Shown: positions 44,917 to 53,352 of the stretch, piece after piece
Numbering within the stretch: the first letter of the stretch is position 1
Layout of the letters: every line of letters starts with the position of its first letter
Notes under the pieces: model-generated
Databases searched by the model: none
Seen by the model: only the letters and a program-made list of their open reading frames with translations
What the model was told of the DNA's origin: nothing
NCBI GenBank assembly: GCA_052387855.1
Contig: JBQTIT010000018.1
Location: 62,001 to 126,000 of the forward strand
Length of the DNA: 64,000 nucleotides
Reading direction: 5' to 3'
From: CAIYZT01 sp052387855
Lineage (GTDB): Bacteria; Pseudomonadota; Alphaproteobacteria; Rhodobacterales; Rhodobacteraceae
Translations under genes and position numbers: made by a program

Positions 44917-47826
44917 TCAGCCCAGCGCGTCGCTGCACCGCTGGCAGGTGCCGGGGTGGCTGTGCCGGCCGACATCGGGCAGAACCTTCCAGCAGCGCTC
45001 GCATTTCTCGCCCGGGGCGGGCGCAAAGGCCACCGCCACCTGCGGCACCTCGGCCAGGGCAAAGGCGCCCTCGGGCACCGGCCCGCCTGACAGACGCAGC
45101 CCCGAGGTGATGCAGACCTCGTCAAAGCTTACCGACTGCAACAGCGCCATCATCGCGGGCGTTACAAAGACCTCGGGCGCCGCCTCAAGGCTGGAACCGA
45201 TGACCTTGGCCGTGCGCTGCACCTCCAGCGCGCCGGTGACCACGCGGCGCACGTCGCGCACCGTCTGCCATTTCGCGGCCAGCGCCTCGTCGCGCCAAGC
45301 CTCTGGCGTTTGCGGAAAATCCACCAGATGGATCGAAGAGTCCTCGCCCGGGAACCGCTCCAGCCAGGCCTCTTCCATGGTAAAGACCAGCACGGGCGCC
45401 AGCCAGGCGGTCAGGCGGTGAAAGAGGATGTCCATCACCGTCCGGCAGGACCGGCGGGTCAGGCTGCCGGCCGGGTCGCAATAAAGACTGTCCTTGCGGA
45501 TGTCGAAATAGACCGCCGACAGGTCCGAGGTGCAGAAGGTAAAGAGTTTCTGGAACACGCCCTGGAAATCGTACCGCGCATAGCCCTCGCGGACCTCGCC
45601 GTCCAGTTCGGCCAGCCGGTGCAGCACCCAGCGTTCCAGTTCTGGCATCAGCGCCGGATCGACGCGCTCGGCATCGTCAAAGCCCTTCAGCGCGCCCAGC
45701 ATGTAGCGCATCGTGTTGCGCAGACGGCGGTAGCTGTCGGCGACGCCTTTCAGGATTTCCTTTCCGATCCGCAGATCGACCGTGTAGTCCGACAGCGCCA
45801 CCCAGAGCCGCAGGATATCGGCGCCGTATTCGTCGATCACCGCTTGCGGCGCGACGGTGTTGCCCAGCGATTTGGACATCTTCATGCCCTTCTCGTCCAG
45901 CGTGAAGCCGTGGGTCAGCACCCCGCGATAAGGCGCGCGGCCCTTGGTGCCGCAGGCCTGCAGCATCGAGGAATGGAACCAGCCGCGATGCTGGTCGGTG
46001 CCCTCAAGGTACAGGTCCGCGATGCCGTCTTCGGACCCGTCTGCCCGGTCGCGCAGCACAAAGGCATGTGTTGAGCCGGAATCGAACCAGACGTCCAGCA
46101 CGTCATAGACCTGTTCATATTCGGACGGATCGACGATGCCTGACAGCATCTTTTCCTTGAATCCTTGCACATACCAGACATCGGCGCCGCTCGCCTCGAA
46201 AGCGGCGCGGATGCGGGCGTTCACCTGCGGATCGCGCAGCAGAAAGTCCGGCGCGTCCGGCCGGCTGCCCTTTTTGACAAAGCAGGTCAGCGGCACACCC
46301 CAGGCGCGCTGGCGCGACAGCACCCAGTCGGGGCGCGCCTCGATCATCGAATGCAGGCGGTTGCGGCCCGTGGCCGGGGTCCAGGTGACAAGCTGGTTGA
46401 TCGAGTTCAGCGCCCGCTGGCGGATCGTGGCGCCATGGGTGGACATGCCGTCGTCCAACGCCCGGTCGATCGCCACGAACCACTGCGGGGTGTTGCGGTA
46501 GATCACCGGCGCCTTGGAGCGCCAGGAATGCGGGTAGCTATGCTTGAGCCTGCCCTTGGCAAACAGCGCGCCGGCGCCGTGCAGCGCCTTGATGTTGCTG
46601 ACATTCGCCGCGCCTTCCTTGCCGTCGGGCTGGATGATGAACTGCCCGCCGAACAGCGGCAGGTCGGGGCGGTAAGAGCCGTCCGCCTCGACGTTGTAGG
46701 TCATCGGCAGTCCGAACTTCACGCCCATCTGATAGTCGTCATCGCCGTGGCTGGGCGCGGTGTGGACAAAGCCGGTGCCGGCATCGTCGGTGACGTGATC
46801 GCCGGGAAGCATGGGAACGGGGAAATCCCACTCGCCCCTGCCGCCCTCGATGCCGGCGTAGGGGTGGGCGAGGACCAGTCCCGCAAGCTCTGCGGCGAAG
46901 ACGTCGCGCAGGCGGGTGAATGCGGTGACCTTGCCCGCAGCCATCACTGTTTCGGCCAGCTTGTCGGCCAGCAGGATCACCTCGCCGACCTCGGCGGTGG
47001 AATGCTCGCCCAGCGCATCGACCCGGTAAAGGCCATAAGCCAGACCGGGGCCATAGGCGACGGCGCGGTTTTGCGGGATGGTCCAGGGCGTCGTGGTCCA
47101 GATCACCACGCTGGCCCCGTCCATCGCGCCGCCTTGCGGGCGGAACCGCACCCAGACCTGATGGCTGGTGTGGTCGTGATACTCCACCTCCGCCTCAGCA
47201 AGGGCGGTCTTTTCCACCGGGCTCCACATCACGGGCTTCGATCCCTGATAGAGGCTGCCGTTCATCACGAACTTCATGAACTCGTCCGCGATCACGGCCT
47301 CGGCGTGGTAGTCCATCGTCAGATAGGGCCGGTCCCAGGCGCCGGTGATGCCCAGGCGCTTGAATTCCTCGCGCTGCACGTCGATCCAGCCTTCGGCGAA
47401 GCGGCGGCATTCCTGGCGAAAGGCGACGATGTCGACATCGTCCTTGTTCAGCCCCCGGGCGCGGTACTGTTCCTCGATCTTCCATTCGATGGGCAGGCCG
47501 TGACAGTCCCAGCCGGGCACATAGCGCGCATCGCGCCCCATCATCTGCTGGCTGCGCACCACCATGTCCTTGAGGATCTTGTTCAGCGCGTGGCCGATGT
47601 GCAGATGCCCGTTGGCATAGGGCGGGCCGTCGTGCAGCGTGAAATCCTGCCGCCCCGGCTTGCCGCGCAGGCGGTCATAAACGCCGATCCGCTGCCAGCG
47701 GGCCAGCCAGTCCGGCTCGCGCTGGGGCAGGCCGGCGCGCATCGGAAAGCCGGTTTCGGGCAGAAAGACGGTGTCGCGGTAGTCGGGGGCGGACGGGGGC
47801 GGCGTGGTGGGCGTATCGGCGCTCAT
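44917..47826 (-). CDS. ileS: isoleucyl-tRNA synthetase
   Basis: A 969-residue class I aminoacyl-tRNA synthetase. The HIGH motif is at residues 76-79 (PPYANGHLHIGHALN) and KMSKSLGN is present downstream. The editing domain follows WTTTPWTIP. A C-terminal zinc site CERCW...CQRCSDALG marks the bacterial type. The start at MSADTPTT was chosen because the frame upstream runs through the leader hairpin and has no homology. Confidence 0.97.
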   Translation of the reverse strand: MSADTPTTPPPSAPDYRDTVFLPETGFPMRAGLPQREPDWLARWQRIGVYDRLRGKPGRQDFTLHDGPPYANGHLHIGHALNKILKDMVVRSQQMMGRDARYVPGWDCHGLPIEWKIEEQYRARGLNKDDVDIVAFRQECRRFAEGWIDVQREEFKRLGITGAWDRPYLTMDYHAEAVIADEFMKFVMNGSLYQGSKPVMWSPVEKTALAEAEVEYHDHTSHQVWVRFRPQGGAMDGASVVIWTTTPWTIPQNRAVAYGPGLAYGLYRVDALGEHSTAEVGEVILLADKLAETVMAAGKVTAFTRLRDVFAAELAGLVLAHPYAGIEGGRGEWDFPVPMLPGDHVTDDAGTGFVHTAPSHGDDDYQMGVKFGLPMTYNVEADGSYRPDLPLFGGQFIIQPDGKEGAANVSNIKALHGAGALFAKGRLKHSYPHSWRSKAPVIYRNTPQWFVAIDRALDDGMSTHGATIRQRALNSINQLVTWTPATGRNRLHSMIEARPDWVLSRQRAWGVPLTCFVKKGSRPDAPDFLLRDPQVNARIRAAFEASGADVWYVQGFKEKMLSGIVDPSEYEQVYDVLDVWFDSGSTHAFVLRDRADGSEDGIADLYLEGTDQHRGWFHSSMLQACGTKGRAPYRGVLTHGFTLDEKGMKMSKSLGNTVAPQAVIDEYGADILRLWVALSDYTVDLRIGKEILKGVADSYRRLRNTMRYMLGALKGFDDAERVDPALMPELERWVLHRLAELDGEVREGYARYDFQGVFQKLFTFCTSDLSAVYFDIRKDSLYCDPAGSLTRRSCRTVMDILFHRLTAWLAPVLVFTMEEAWLERFPGEDSSIHLVDFPQTPEAWRDEALAAKWQTVRDVRRVVTGALEVQRTAKVIGSSLEAAPEVFVTPAMMALLQSVSFDEVCITSGLRLSGGPVPEGAFALAEVPQVAVAFAPAPGEKCERCWKVLPDVGRHSHPGTCQRCSDALG

Positions 47827-47895
47827 CGGCGGCATACCTTGCAATGCGGTCTGGATGGGGGTCGGCAGGCGGCGCGGGTCACCCAGGCGCCTTGT

Positions 47896-47992
47896 CCCGG
47901 CGCCGATCAGGGCGCCGGGCGGATAATTCGCGCGAGAGGGGCCGAATTCCACATGGTCGGCGCCTTATAGCCGCGCGCCGCGCCAAGGTCAA
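47896..47992 (-). promoter_or_regulatory. ileS promoter and leader hairpin
   Basis: On the minus strand TTGACC (47987-47992) and TATAAG (47964-47969) are 17 nt apart, predicting a leader of about 130 nt. Within it, CCCGGCGCC / GGCGCCGGG (47896-47919) forms a perfect 9-bp stem with a 6-nt loop. No T-box features are visible, so the hairpin's role is open. Confidence 0.55.
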
Positions 47993-48033
47993 AGGGGCTG
48001 GATCAGCCGGCCCGGCGCGCCTATGCTGGGCCG

Positions 48034-48417
48034 ATGATGGAACCATCGGTCAATGTTCTGGGCGGCCGGCTGGAGCTGTGCTCGCAAGCGCCGCGCACCG
48101 GCTATTTCCGCAACGGCTGCTGCGACACCGGGCCCGAGGATCGGGGGCAGCACACTGTCTGCGTGGTGACCACGGCCGAGTTTCTGGCCCTGTCCAAGTA
48201 TCTTGGCAACGATCTGTCTACCCCGCGCCCCGAATACGGCTTTGCCGGGCTGAAACCGGGCGACCGCTGGTGCCTGTGCGCGGCGCGCTTCTTGCAGGCG
48301 CATGAAGAGGGCGCGGCGCCGCAGGTCAACCTGGCCGCGACGCACCGGCGCACGCTGGACGTGGTCCCGCTTGAGGTGCTGCGGCTTTACGCCTCGCGCC
48401 CGGCGGGGGCGGACTGA
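48034..48417 (+). CDS. DUF2237 family protein
   Basis: A 127-residue protein matching DUF2237 throughout: SVNVLGGRLELCSQAPRTGYFRNGCCDTG, then HTVCVVTTAEFLALSKYLGNDLSTP and GLKPGDRWCLCAARFLQAH. Five conserved cysteines suggest metal binding or redox activity, but the function is unknown. Its 3' end overlaps the convergent LuxR-type gene by 31 nt. Confidence 0.82.
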   Translation: MMEPSVNVLGGRLELCSQAPRTGYFRNGCCDTGPEDRGQHTVCVVTTAEFLALSKYLGNDLSTPRPEYGFAGLKPGDRWCLCAARFLQAHEEGAAPQVNLAATHRRTLDVVPLEVLRLYASRPAGAD

Positions 48418-48914
48418 ATGCGCGACAGCGCGGTATCGTCGCGCATCAGATCCTCGATGAACACCGACAGAAGCTGCGAGCGCCCCGAAACCCCGGCCTT
48501 GCGATAGATCGCGTTGGTCTGCGCCTTGACCGTGCCTTCGGAGGTGGCGCGCAGGGCGGCGATTTCCTGCGTCGACAGGCCCTTGATCGCGAACAGCGCC
48601 ACGTCCCGCTCGGACGGGGTCAGGCGCCATTCGGCAAAGCGTTCGTGCAGCAGCTCGACAAAGGCCGACGAGGCCCGTCGCAGGCTTTCGCGGGCGCGGT
48701 TGCGTTCAAGGATCGCGCGGCGCAGCGCAAGCCCGCCCAGCACCATGCCGGCGACAAGACCGAGCGAGGCGAAAATCTCAAGATATTCACGCAGTTGCCA
48801 CGAGATGGGCGAGATGGCAAAGGCGAACGAGGCGGAAAGGATATCGGAAATGAAGAAGAAGGCGCAGAGCGCCTGAAGCAGAAAGACCGCGGCTAGGGCA
48901 AGCGAGGACCGCAT
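48387..48914 (-). CDS. membrane-anchored LuxR-type transcriptional regulator
   Basis: A 175-residue protein with two predicted N-terminal membrane helices (about 5-25 and 45-65), a charged linker (66-95), and a cytoplasmic LuxR HTH (LTPSERDVALFAIKGLSTQE, TSEGTVKAQTNAIYRKAGVS, about 98-145). It has no receiver or ligand domain. The short loop between helices (about 26-44) faces the periplasm, where the two neighbouring acidic proteins would be. A one-component membrane sensor controlling those genes is the likely role. It lies 39 nt downstream of the first PepSY-like gene on the same strand. Confidence 0.78.
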   Translation of the reverse strand: MRSSLALAAVFLLQALCAFFFISDILSASFAFAISPISWQLREYLEIFASLGLVAGMVLGGLALRRAILERNRARESLRRASSAFVELLHERFAEWRLTPSERDVALFAIKGLSTQEIAALRATSEGTVKAQTNAIYRKAGVSGRSQLLSVFIEDLMRDDTALSRIQSAPAGREA

Positions 48915-48953
48915 CAGGCTGCCCGCCGGCCGGTCATGGCGTGGGCGCGGGGA

Positions 48954-49430
48954 TCAGTCATCGGTCCCGTCCCCGTCGCTGCGGTCCCTGTCGTCCCTCT
49001 CCGCTTCGTCCTTGTCGTCCAGGGACCCGTCCTTGTCCTCCGGGTCGGGCTCGTCCGCGCGGTCCTCGTCTCCGTCCTTGCCGCTGCCGCTGTTGTCCGT
49101 GTCCTCGCCGCCGTCTTGCGGCTCGTCGCTGCCATCCTTGTCGTCGCTGTCGTCCGCCTTGAGCCCGGGGATCACCGGGTTGCCGTCATGGTCAAACCAC
49201 AGATCCCGCAGGATCTCGCCGGTCCTGGGGTTCAGGATGATTTCGCGCAGGCCGTATTCGCCCTCGGCCCGGATGCGCACCCGGCCCAGAAGCGTGGTTT
49301 CGACGGTGACATTGGCATAGCCCTGATCGACAAGCTGGCGGACGATCAGGTCAGCATAGGTTTCGGCCGCCGCCACGGAGGCCGAGAACAGGCCCGCGCC
49401 CAGCAGTGCAATAAAGCCGCGTCGGTTCAT
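48954..49430 (-). CDS. exported PepSY-like protein with acidic C-terminal tail (1)
   Basis: A 158-residue protein. Residues 1-22 form a signal peptide with a twin-arginine start (MNRRGFIALLGAGLFSASVA). Residues 24-88 resemble a PepSY domain (YADLIVRQLVDQGYANVTVE, LNPRTGEILRDLWFDHDG). From residue 92 to 158 the chain is mostly Asp/Glu/Gly/Ser (KADDSDDKDG ... SDGDGTDD) and probably disordered. Its function is unknown; binding of cations or of basic partners is a reasonable guess. The start was chosen at the signal peptide; AAGGGAC lies upstream. A terminator separates it from the next gene. Confidence 0.75.
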   Translation of the reverse strand: MNRRGFIALLGAGLFSASVAAAETYADLIVRQLVDQGYANVTVETTLLGRVRIRAEGEYGLREIILNPRTGEILRDLWFDHDGNPVIPGLKADDSDDKDGSDEPQDGGEDTDNSGSGKDGDEDRADEPDPEDKDGSLDDKDEAERDDRDRSDGDGTDD

Positions 49431-49463
49431 CGCAAAGGTCCCTTGCCCCGGGGGCATTCCTAA

Positions 49464-49498
49464 CAACAAAGCGGAAGGACCGAAACCCCGGTCCTTCC
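49464..49498 (-). terminator. terminator between the two PepSY-like genes
   Basis: On the minus strand GGAAGGACC / GGTCCTTCC form a perfect 9-bp stem with an 8-nt loop, followed by GCTTTGTTGTT. It lies 27 nt past the stop of the upstream acidic gene, so the two PepSY-like genes are probably separate transcripts. Confidence 0.65.
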
Positions 49499-49525
49499 CT
49501 GTTCGCCTCAAGACTGGCGCGCTGA

Positions 49526-49963
<438 letters not shown>

Positions 49964-50103
49964 TTGTCTTCTCCTCGTCGGGGCCACGAGCCGGGCCGCA
50001 CTGGTTGCACTGTCACTCCCCTGCCTGAACACGGGGTTGGCCGTGTCAGGCATGGGGCGTGCTGAACACCTGGGGCCCCGGGAGCGGCCCTGAAAATTGA
50101 TCT

Positions 50104-50145
50104 GGGGTTTAGAGCGCCGATTTAAACCCCCGCGTCATGCGGGGG
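50104..50145. promoter_or_regulatory. two overlapping, mutually exclusive hairpins between trpB and the acidic PepSY gene
   Basis: GGGGTTTA / TAAACCCC (50104-50130) and CCCCCGC / GCGGGGG (50127-50145) share the four bases 50127-50130, so only one can form fully. On the minus strand they follow trpB by about 135 nt and precede ATTTT. They may be the trpB terminator or a switch in front of the acidic gene. Confidence 0.45.
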
Positions 50146-50279
50146 GTCGGGCCATATGCCTTTGGTTTATGCCGGCGGGCGGTTTGCGGGCACCGGCGGC
50201 CCGCGCCGCGCGAACGGCGGCGGCGCTGGGGGGGCGGGCCCGCGGCAAAGGGCGAATCGGCGCGGCGCCGGCCCGCCTT

Positions 50280-51512
50280 TCAGAGCTTCATGTCAAAGCC
50301 CAGGTGCCGGGCCACCGTAAAGATGTCCTTGTCGCCGCGCCCGCACATGTTCATCACGATGATGTGGTCCGAAGGCAGGGTCGGCGCGATCTTGATCACA
50401 TGGGCCAGCGCGTGGCTCGGCTCCAGCGCCGGGATGATGCCTTCAAGCTTGCAGCAAAGCTGAAAGGCTTCCAGCGCCTCGGCGTCGGTGATCGAGACAT
50501 ATTGCGCGCGGCCCATGTCGTGCAGCCAGGAATGCTCGGGCCCGATGCCGGGATAGTCCAGGCCGGCCGAGATCGAGAAGCCTTCGAGGATCTGCCCGTC
50601 GGCGTCTTGCAGCAGATAGGTGCGGTTGCCGTGCAGCACGCCGGGGCGTCCGCCGGTCAGGCTGGCGCAGTGCTGCATCCGCTCGTCCACGCCCTTGCCA
50701 CCCGCCTCGACGCCGATGATGTTCACCGACGGATCGTCAAGGAAGGGAAAGAACAGCCCCATCGCGTTCGACCCGCCGCCGATGGCCGCAATCACCGTGT
50801 CGGGCAGCCGCCCCTCGCCCTCTTGCTCGGCCAGTTGCCAGCGCACTTCCTTGCCGATGATCGACTGGAAGTCGCGCACCATGGCCGGATAGGGGTGCGG
50901 GCCCGCCACCGTGCCGATGCAATAGAAGGTGTCGCGCACATTGGTCACCCAATCGCGCAGCGCGTCGTTCATCGCGTCCTTGAGCGTGCCACGCCCCGAG
51001 GTGACCGGGATCACCTCGGCCCCCAGAAGGCGCATGCGAAAGACGTTGGGCGCCTGGCGTTCCACGTCATGTGCGCCCATGTAGACCACGCATTTCAACC
51101 CGAACTTGGCGCAGACCGTCGCCGTGGCCACGCCATGCTGGCCCGCCCCCGTCTCGGCGATGATGCGGGTCTTGCCCATGCGGCGGGCCAGGATGATCTG
51201 GCCCAGCACGTTGTTGATCTTGTGCGCGCCCGTGTGGTTCAGCTCGTCCCGCTTCATGTAGATCTTGGCGCCGCCCAGATGGGCCGTCAGGCGCGGGGCG
51301 AAGTAAAGCGGCGAGGGGCGGCCGACGTAGTGTTTCCACAGATCGTCCATTTCGGCCCAGAAGGTCGGGTCGGTCTTGGCGAATTCGTAGCGCTCTTCCA
51401 GATCAAGGATCAGCGGCATCAGGGTTTCGGACACGAACCGCCCGCCGAACTTGCCGAAACGGCCCTGCTCGTCCGGTCCGGTCATGAAGCTGTTGGGATT
51501 GTCCTTGGGCAT
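50280..51512 (-). CDS. trpB: tryptophan synthase beta chain
   Basis: A 410-residue PLP enzyme condensing indole and serine to tryptophan. The PLP lysine is in LNHTGAHKINNVLGQ, GAGQHG follows, and GGGSNAMG is the phosphate loop. The start MPKDNPNSFM is the natural N-terminus; the frame further upstream is intergenic repeat. It is separated from trpF by a 298-nt gap with a large inverted repeat. trpA does not follow within the window. Confidence 0.97.
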   Translation of the reverse strand: MPKDNPNSFMTGPDEQGRFGKFGGRFVSETLMPLILDLEERYEFAKTDPTFWAEMDDLWKHYVGRPSPLYFAPRLTAHLGGAKIYMKRDELNHTGAHKINNVLGQIILARRMGKTRIIAETGAGQHGVATATVCAKFGLKCVVYMGAHDVERQAPNVFRMRLLGAEVIPVTSGRGTLKDAMNDALRDWVTNVRDTFYCIGTVAGPHPYPAMVRDFQSIIGKEVRWQLAEQEGEGRLPDTVIAAIGGGSNAMGLFFPFLDDPSVNIIGVEAGGKGVDERMQHCASLTGGRPGVLHGNRTYLLQDADGQILEGFSISAGLDYPGIGPEHSWLHDMGRAQYVSITDAEALEAFQLCCKLEGIIPALEPSHALAHVIKIAPTLPSDHIIVMNMCGRGDKDIFTVARHLGFDMKL

Positions 51513-51628
51513 GTCGCACTCCACCGCTGCTGACCCCGGTTTAGCGGCAATGATTGGCCGGCGCAACGCATGGACTGGGTGCCGGTTGGTGTGCGGGAGG
51601 GGCGGTGGCCAGGGAGCGCGCCGGTCTG

Positions 51629-51783
51629 CCCCCCACCCCCATCCCTCCCCCACAAGGGAAGAGCGGGGCGCCGGGGGGCCCGGGCGATGTCGATCCTGAT
51701 GAAGCGCGTGGGAGGGGCCACGCGCAGCGGCGGGATAAAGGCGGCTCCCTCCCCCCTTGTGGGGGAGGGAAGGGGTGGGGGGG
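51629..51783. repeat. long imperfect inverted repeat between trpF and trpB
   Basis: The left arm (51629-51658) is CCCCCCACCCCC-ATCCC-TCCCCCACAAGGG; the right arm (about 51750-51783) is its near-perfect complement (CCCCTTGTGGGGGAGGG..GGGGTGGGGGGG). They are separated by about 90 nt. Similar C-rich 'CCCTCCCCCACAAGGG' blocks are recurrent intergenic repeats in alphaproteobacteria. It could uncouple trpB from trpF transcription. Confidence 0.6.
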
Positions 51784-51810
51784 CTGGCTACTGAACCGAG
51801 CCTATCGACC

Positions 51811-52449
51811 TCATCGCGCTGCCGCCACGAAGTCCGCGATCCGCGCGTGGTCCTTGACCCCCGGCGCGCTTTCCACGCCGCTGGCGACGTCGACCTGCCG
51901 CGCGCCGGTCAGGCGGATCGCCTCGGCCACGTTCTGGGGCGTCAGGCCGCCCGCCAGCATCCAGGGTCGCAGCCAGCGCCGCTGCGCCACCAGCCGCCAG
52001 TCAAAGGCAACGCCGTTGCCCCCCGGCAGGATGGCCCCCTTTGGTGCCTTGGCGTCGATCATGATCTGGTCGGACACGAGCGAATAGTCGACCAGCGCGG
52101 CAAGGTCGCCCTCGTCCTGCACGCCGATTACCTTCATCACCGGCAGGCCGTAGCGGCTGCGCACCTCGGCCACCCTGTCGGGCGTCTCGTGCCCGTGAAG
52201 TTGCAGCATGTCCAGCGGCATCGCCTCGGTGATCGCGTCCAGCGCGGCATCGTCGGCATCGACTGTCAGCGCGACCTTGGCCAGCCCCGGCGGCGCAGCC
52301 AGCGCCAGCTCGCGCCCAAGCGCCAGGCTGACAAAGCGCGGGCTTTTGGGAAAGAAGTTCAGCCCGAAATAGGCCGCCCCCGCCTGCGCCACGGCCGCGA
52401 CATCGGCGGGTGTCCTCAGCCCGCAGATCTTGACCCGCACCCCGGACAT
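51811..52449 (-). CDS. trpF: phosphoribosylanthranilate isomerase
   Basis: A 212-residue TIM-barrel enzyme of tryptophan synthesis. VKICGLRTPADV at the N-terminus contains the catalytic cysteine, and Asp in MIDAKAPKG is the likely second catalytic residue; LAGGLTPQNVAEAIR and DVASGVESAPGVKDH are phosphate-binding loops. Its start codon immediately follows the stop of lapA. It is part of the minus-strand rpsA-ihfB-lapA-trpF series. Confidence 0.96.
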   Translation of the reverse strand: MSGVRVKICGLRTPADVAAVAQAGAAYFGLNFFPKSPRFVSLALGRELALAAPPGLAKVALTVDADDAALDAITEAMPLDMLQLHGHETPDRVAEVRSRYGLPVMKVIGVQDEGDLAALVDYSLVSDQIMIDAKAPKGAILPGGNGVAFDWRLVAQRRWLRPWMLAGGLTPQNVAEAIRLTGARQVDVASGVESAPGVKDHARIADFVAAAR

Positions 52450-52806
52450 TCAGCCCTTCTTGCCGTCAAGCAGTGCCAGGATCTCGTCCTTGGGCGTCGA
52501 TGCCGAATCCTTCATCACCGCAAGCTCGCGCTCAAGCCGCGCCACGGTCCGGGTGCCGCTGGCGGCGGCGGCCCGGTGCTTGTGCTCGCGCGCCCATTCC
52601 CACAGGAAGCCCAGAATCAGGCCGATGGCGATGCCCAGAAAGACCACCAGGAACAGCGGCATCTCGACCCCCAGGTTGCCACCCGCCAGCAGCGCCAGAT
52701 CGTCGGGCAGCGCCCGAAGCGCCACGGGCGCGCGATTGGCGATCGAAAAGGCGACCAGTGCAAGCGCGATCAGCGCCAGCAGGACATAACGGAGATATCG
52801 CAACAT
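52450..52806 (-). CDS. lapA: LapA-domain (DUF1049) membrane protein
   Basis: A 118-residue protein with two membrane helices (about 5-25 and 43-65) and a cytoplasmic coiled-coil-like C-terminus (RTVARLERELAVMKD). It matches LapA (lipopolysaccharide assembly protein A, DUF1049) in size and in position after ihfB. The start at MLRYLRYVLL was chosen at the first helix. LapA helps regulate LPS synthesis in E. coli; that role is not shown here. Confidence 0.75.
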   Translation of the reverse strand: MLRYLRYVLLALIALALVAFSIANRAPVALRALPDDLALLAGGNLGVEMPLFLVVFLGIAIGLILGFLWEWAREHKHRAAAASGTRTVARLERELAVMKDSASTPKDEILALLDGKKG

Positions 52807-52872
52807 GCTTGTGCCAATGCTGAAGGAGCCTGTCCGGATCATCGGCCCGAAACAGCCGCGCTGCAAGCGGCC

Positions 52873-53154
52873 TTACTTGCCGTTCAGCCGGTCCCGCAAC
52901 AATTTGCCGGTCTTGAAGAAGGGCACCTTCTTGTCGTCAACCTTGACCGCCTCGCCGGTGCGCGGATTGCGCCCGACACGCGCGTCGCGCGCCTTGACCG
53001 AAAAGGCCCCGAAGCCGCGCAGTTCCACCCGGTCGCCCTTGGCCAGTGCCTCGATGATTTCCTCAAACACGGTGTTAACGATACGCTCAACGTGGCGCTG
53101 GGTCAGATGCGGGTTCTCATCTGCAATCTTCTGGATCAGTTCTGAACGGATCAT
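52873..53154 (-). CDS. ihfB: integration host factor beta subunit
   Basis: A 93-residue HU/IHF-fold DNA-bending protein: MIRSELIQKIADENPHL, VELRGFGAFSVKARDARVGR and the NPRTGEAV beta-arm with its intercalating proline. The position just downstream of rpsA is the standard one for ihfB. It pairs with IhfA, encoded elsewhere, to bend DNA at promoters and recombination sites. Confidence 0.95.
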   Translation of the reverse strand: MIRSELIQKIADENPHLTQRHVERIVNTVFEEIIEALAKGDRVELRGFGAFSVKARDARVGRNPRTGEAVKVDDKKVPFFKTGKLLRDRLNGK

Positions 53155-53287
53155 TCCACATTTCCCCCCTCGTGGCCGCGTGCCCTGTTGTTCGGGCCTT
53201 GGTCGCCACGGCGTCTGTAACATGGCGGACTATAGGACAAAATTTCCGGGCTGCACAAATGAAATCCAAGAAGTCGGCGGGGCCTGG

Positions 53288-53316
53288 CAAAAGGGCCGCC
53301 CCCTGCGGGACGGCCC
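53288..53316 (-). terminator. rpsA terminator
   Basis: On the minus strand GGGCCGTCCC / GGGGGCGGCCC form a stem of about 10 bp (one T-G pair) followed by TTTTGCC, 37 nt after the rpsA stop. Confidence 0.65.
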
Positions 53317-53352
53317 AATTTCTGCACCAAGGCGGGATTGCCCCCCTTTGGT

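Noticed and set aside
47827..47956. T-box riboswitch in the ileS leader
   Set aside because: No specifier loop or antiterminator T-box sequence is visible, and T-boxes are not expected in alphaproteobacteria.
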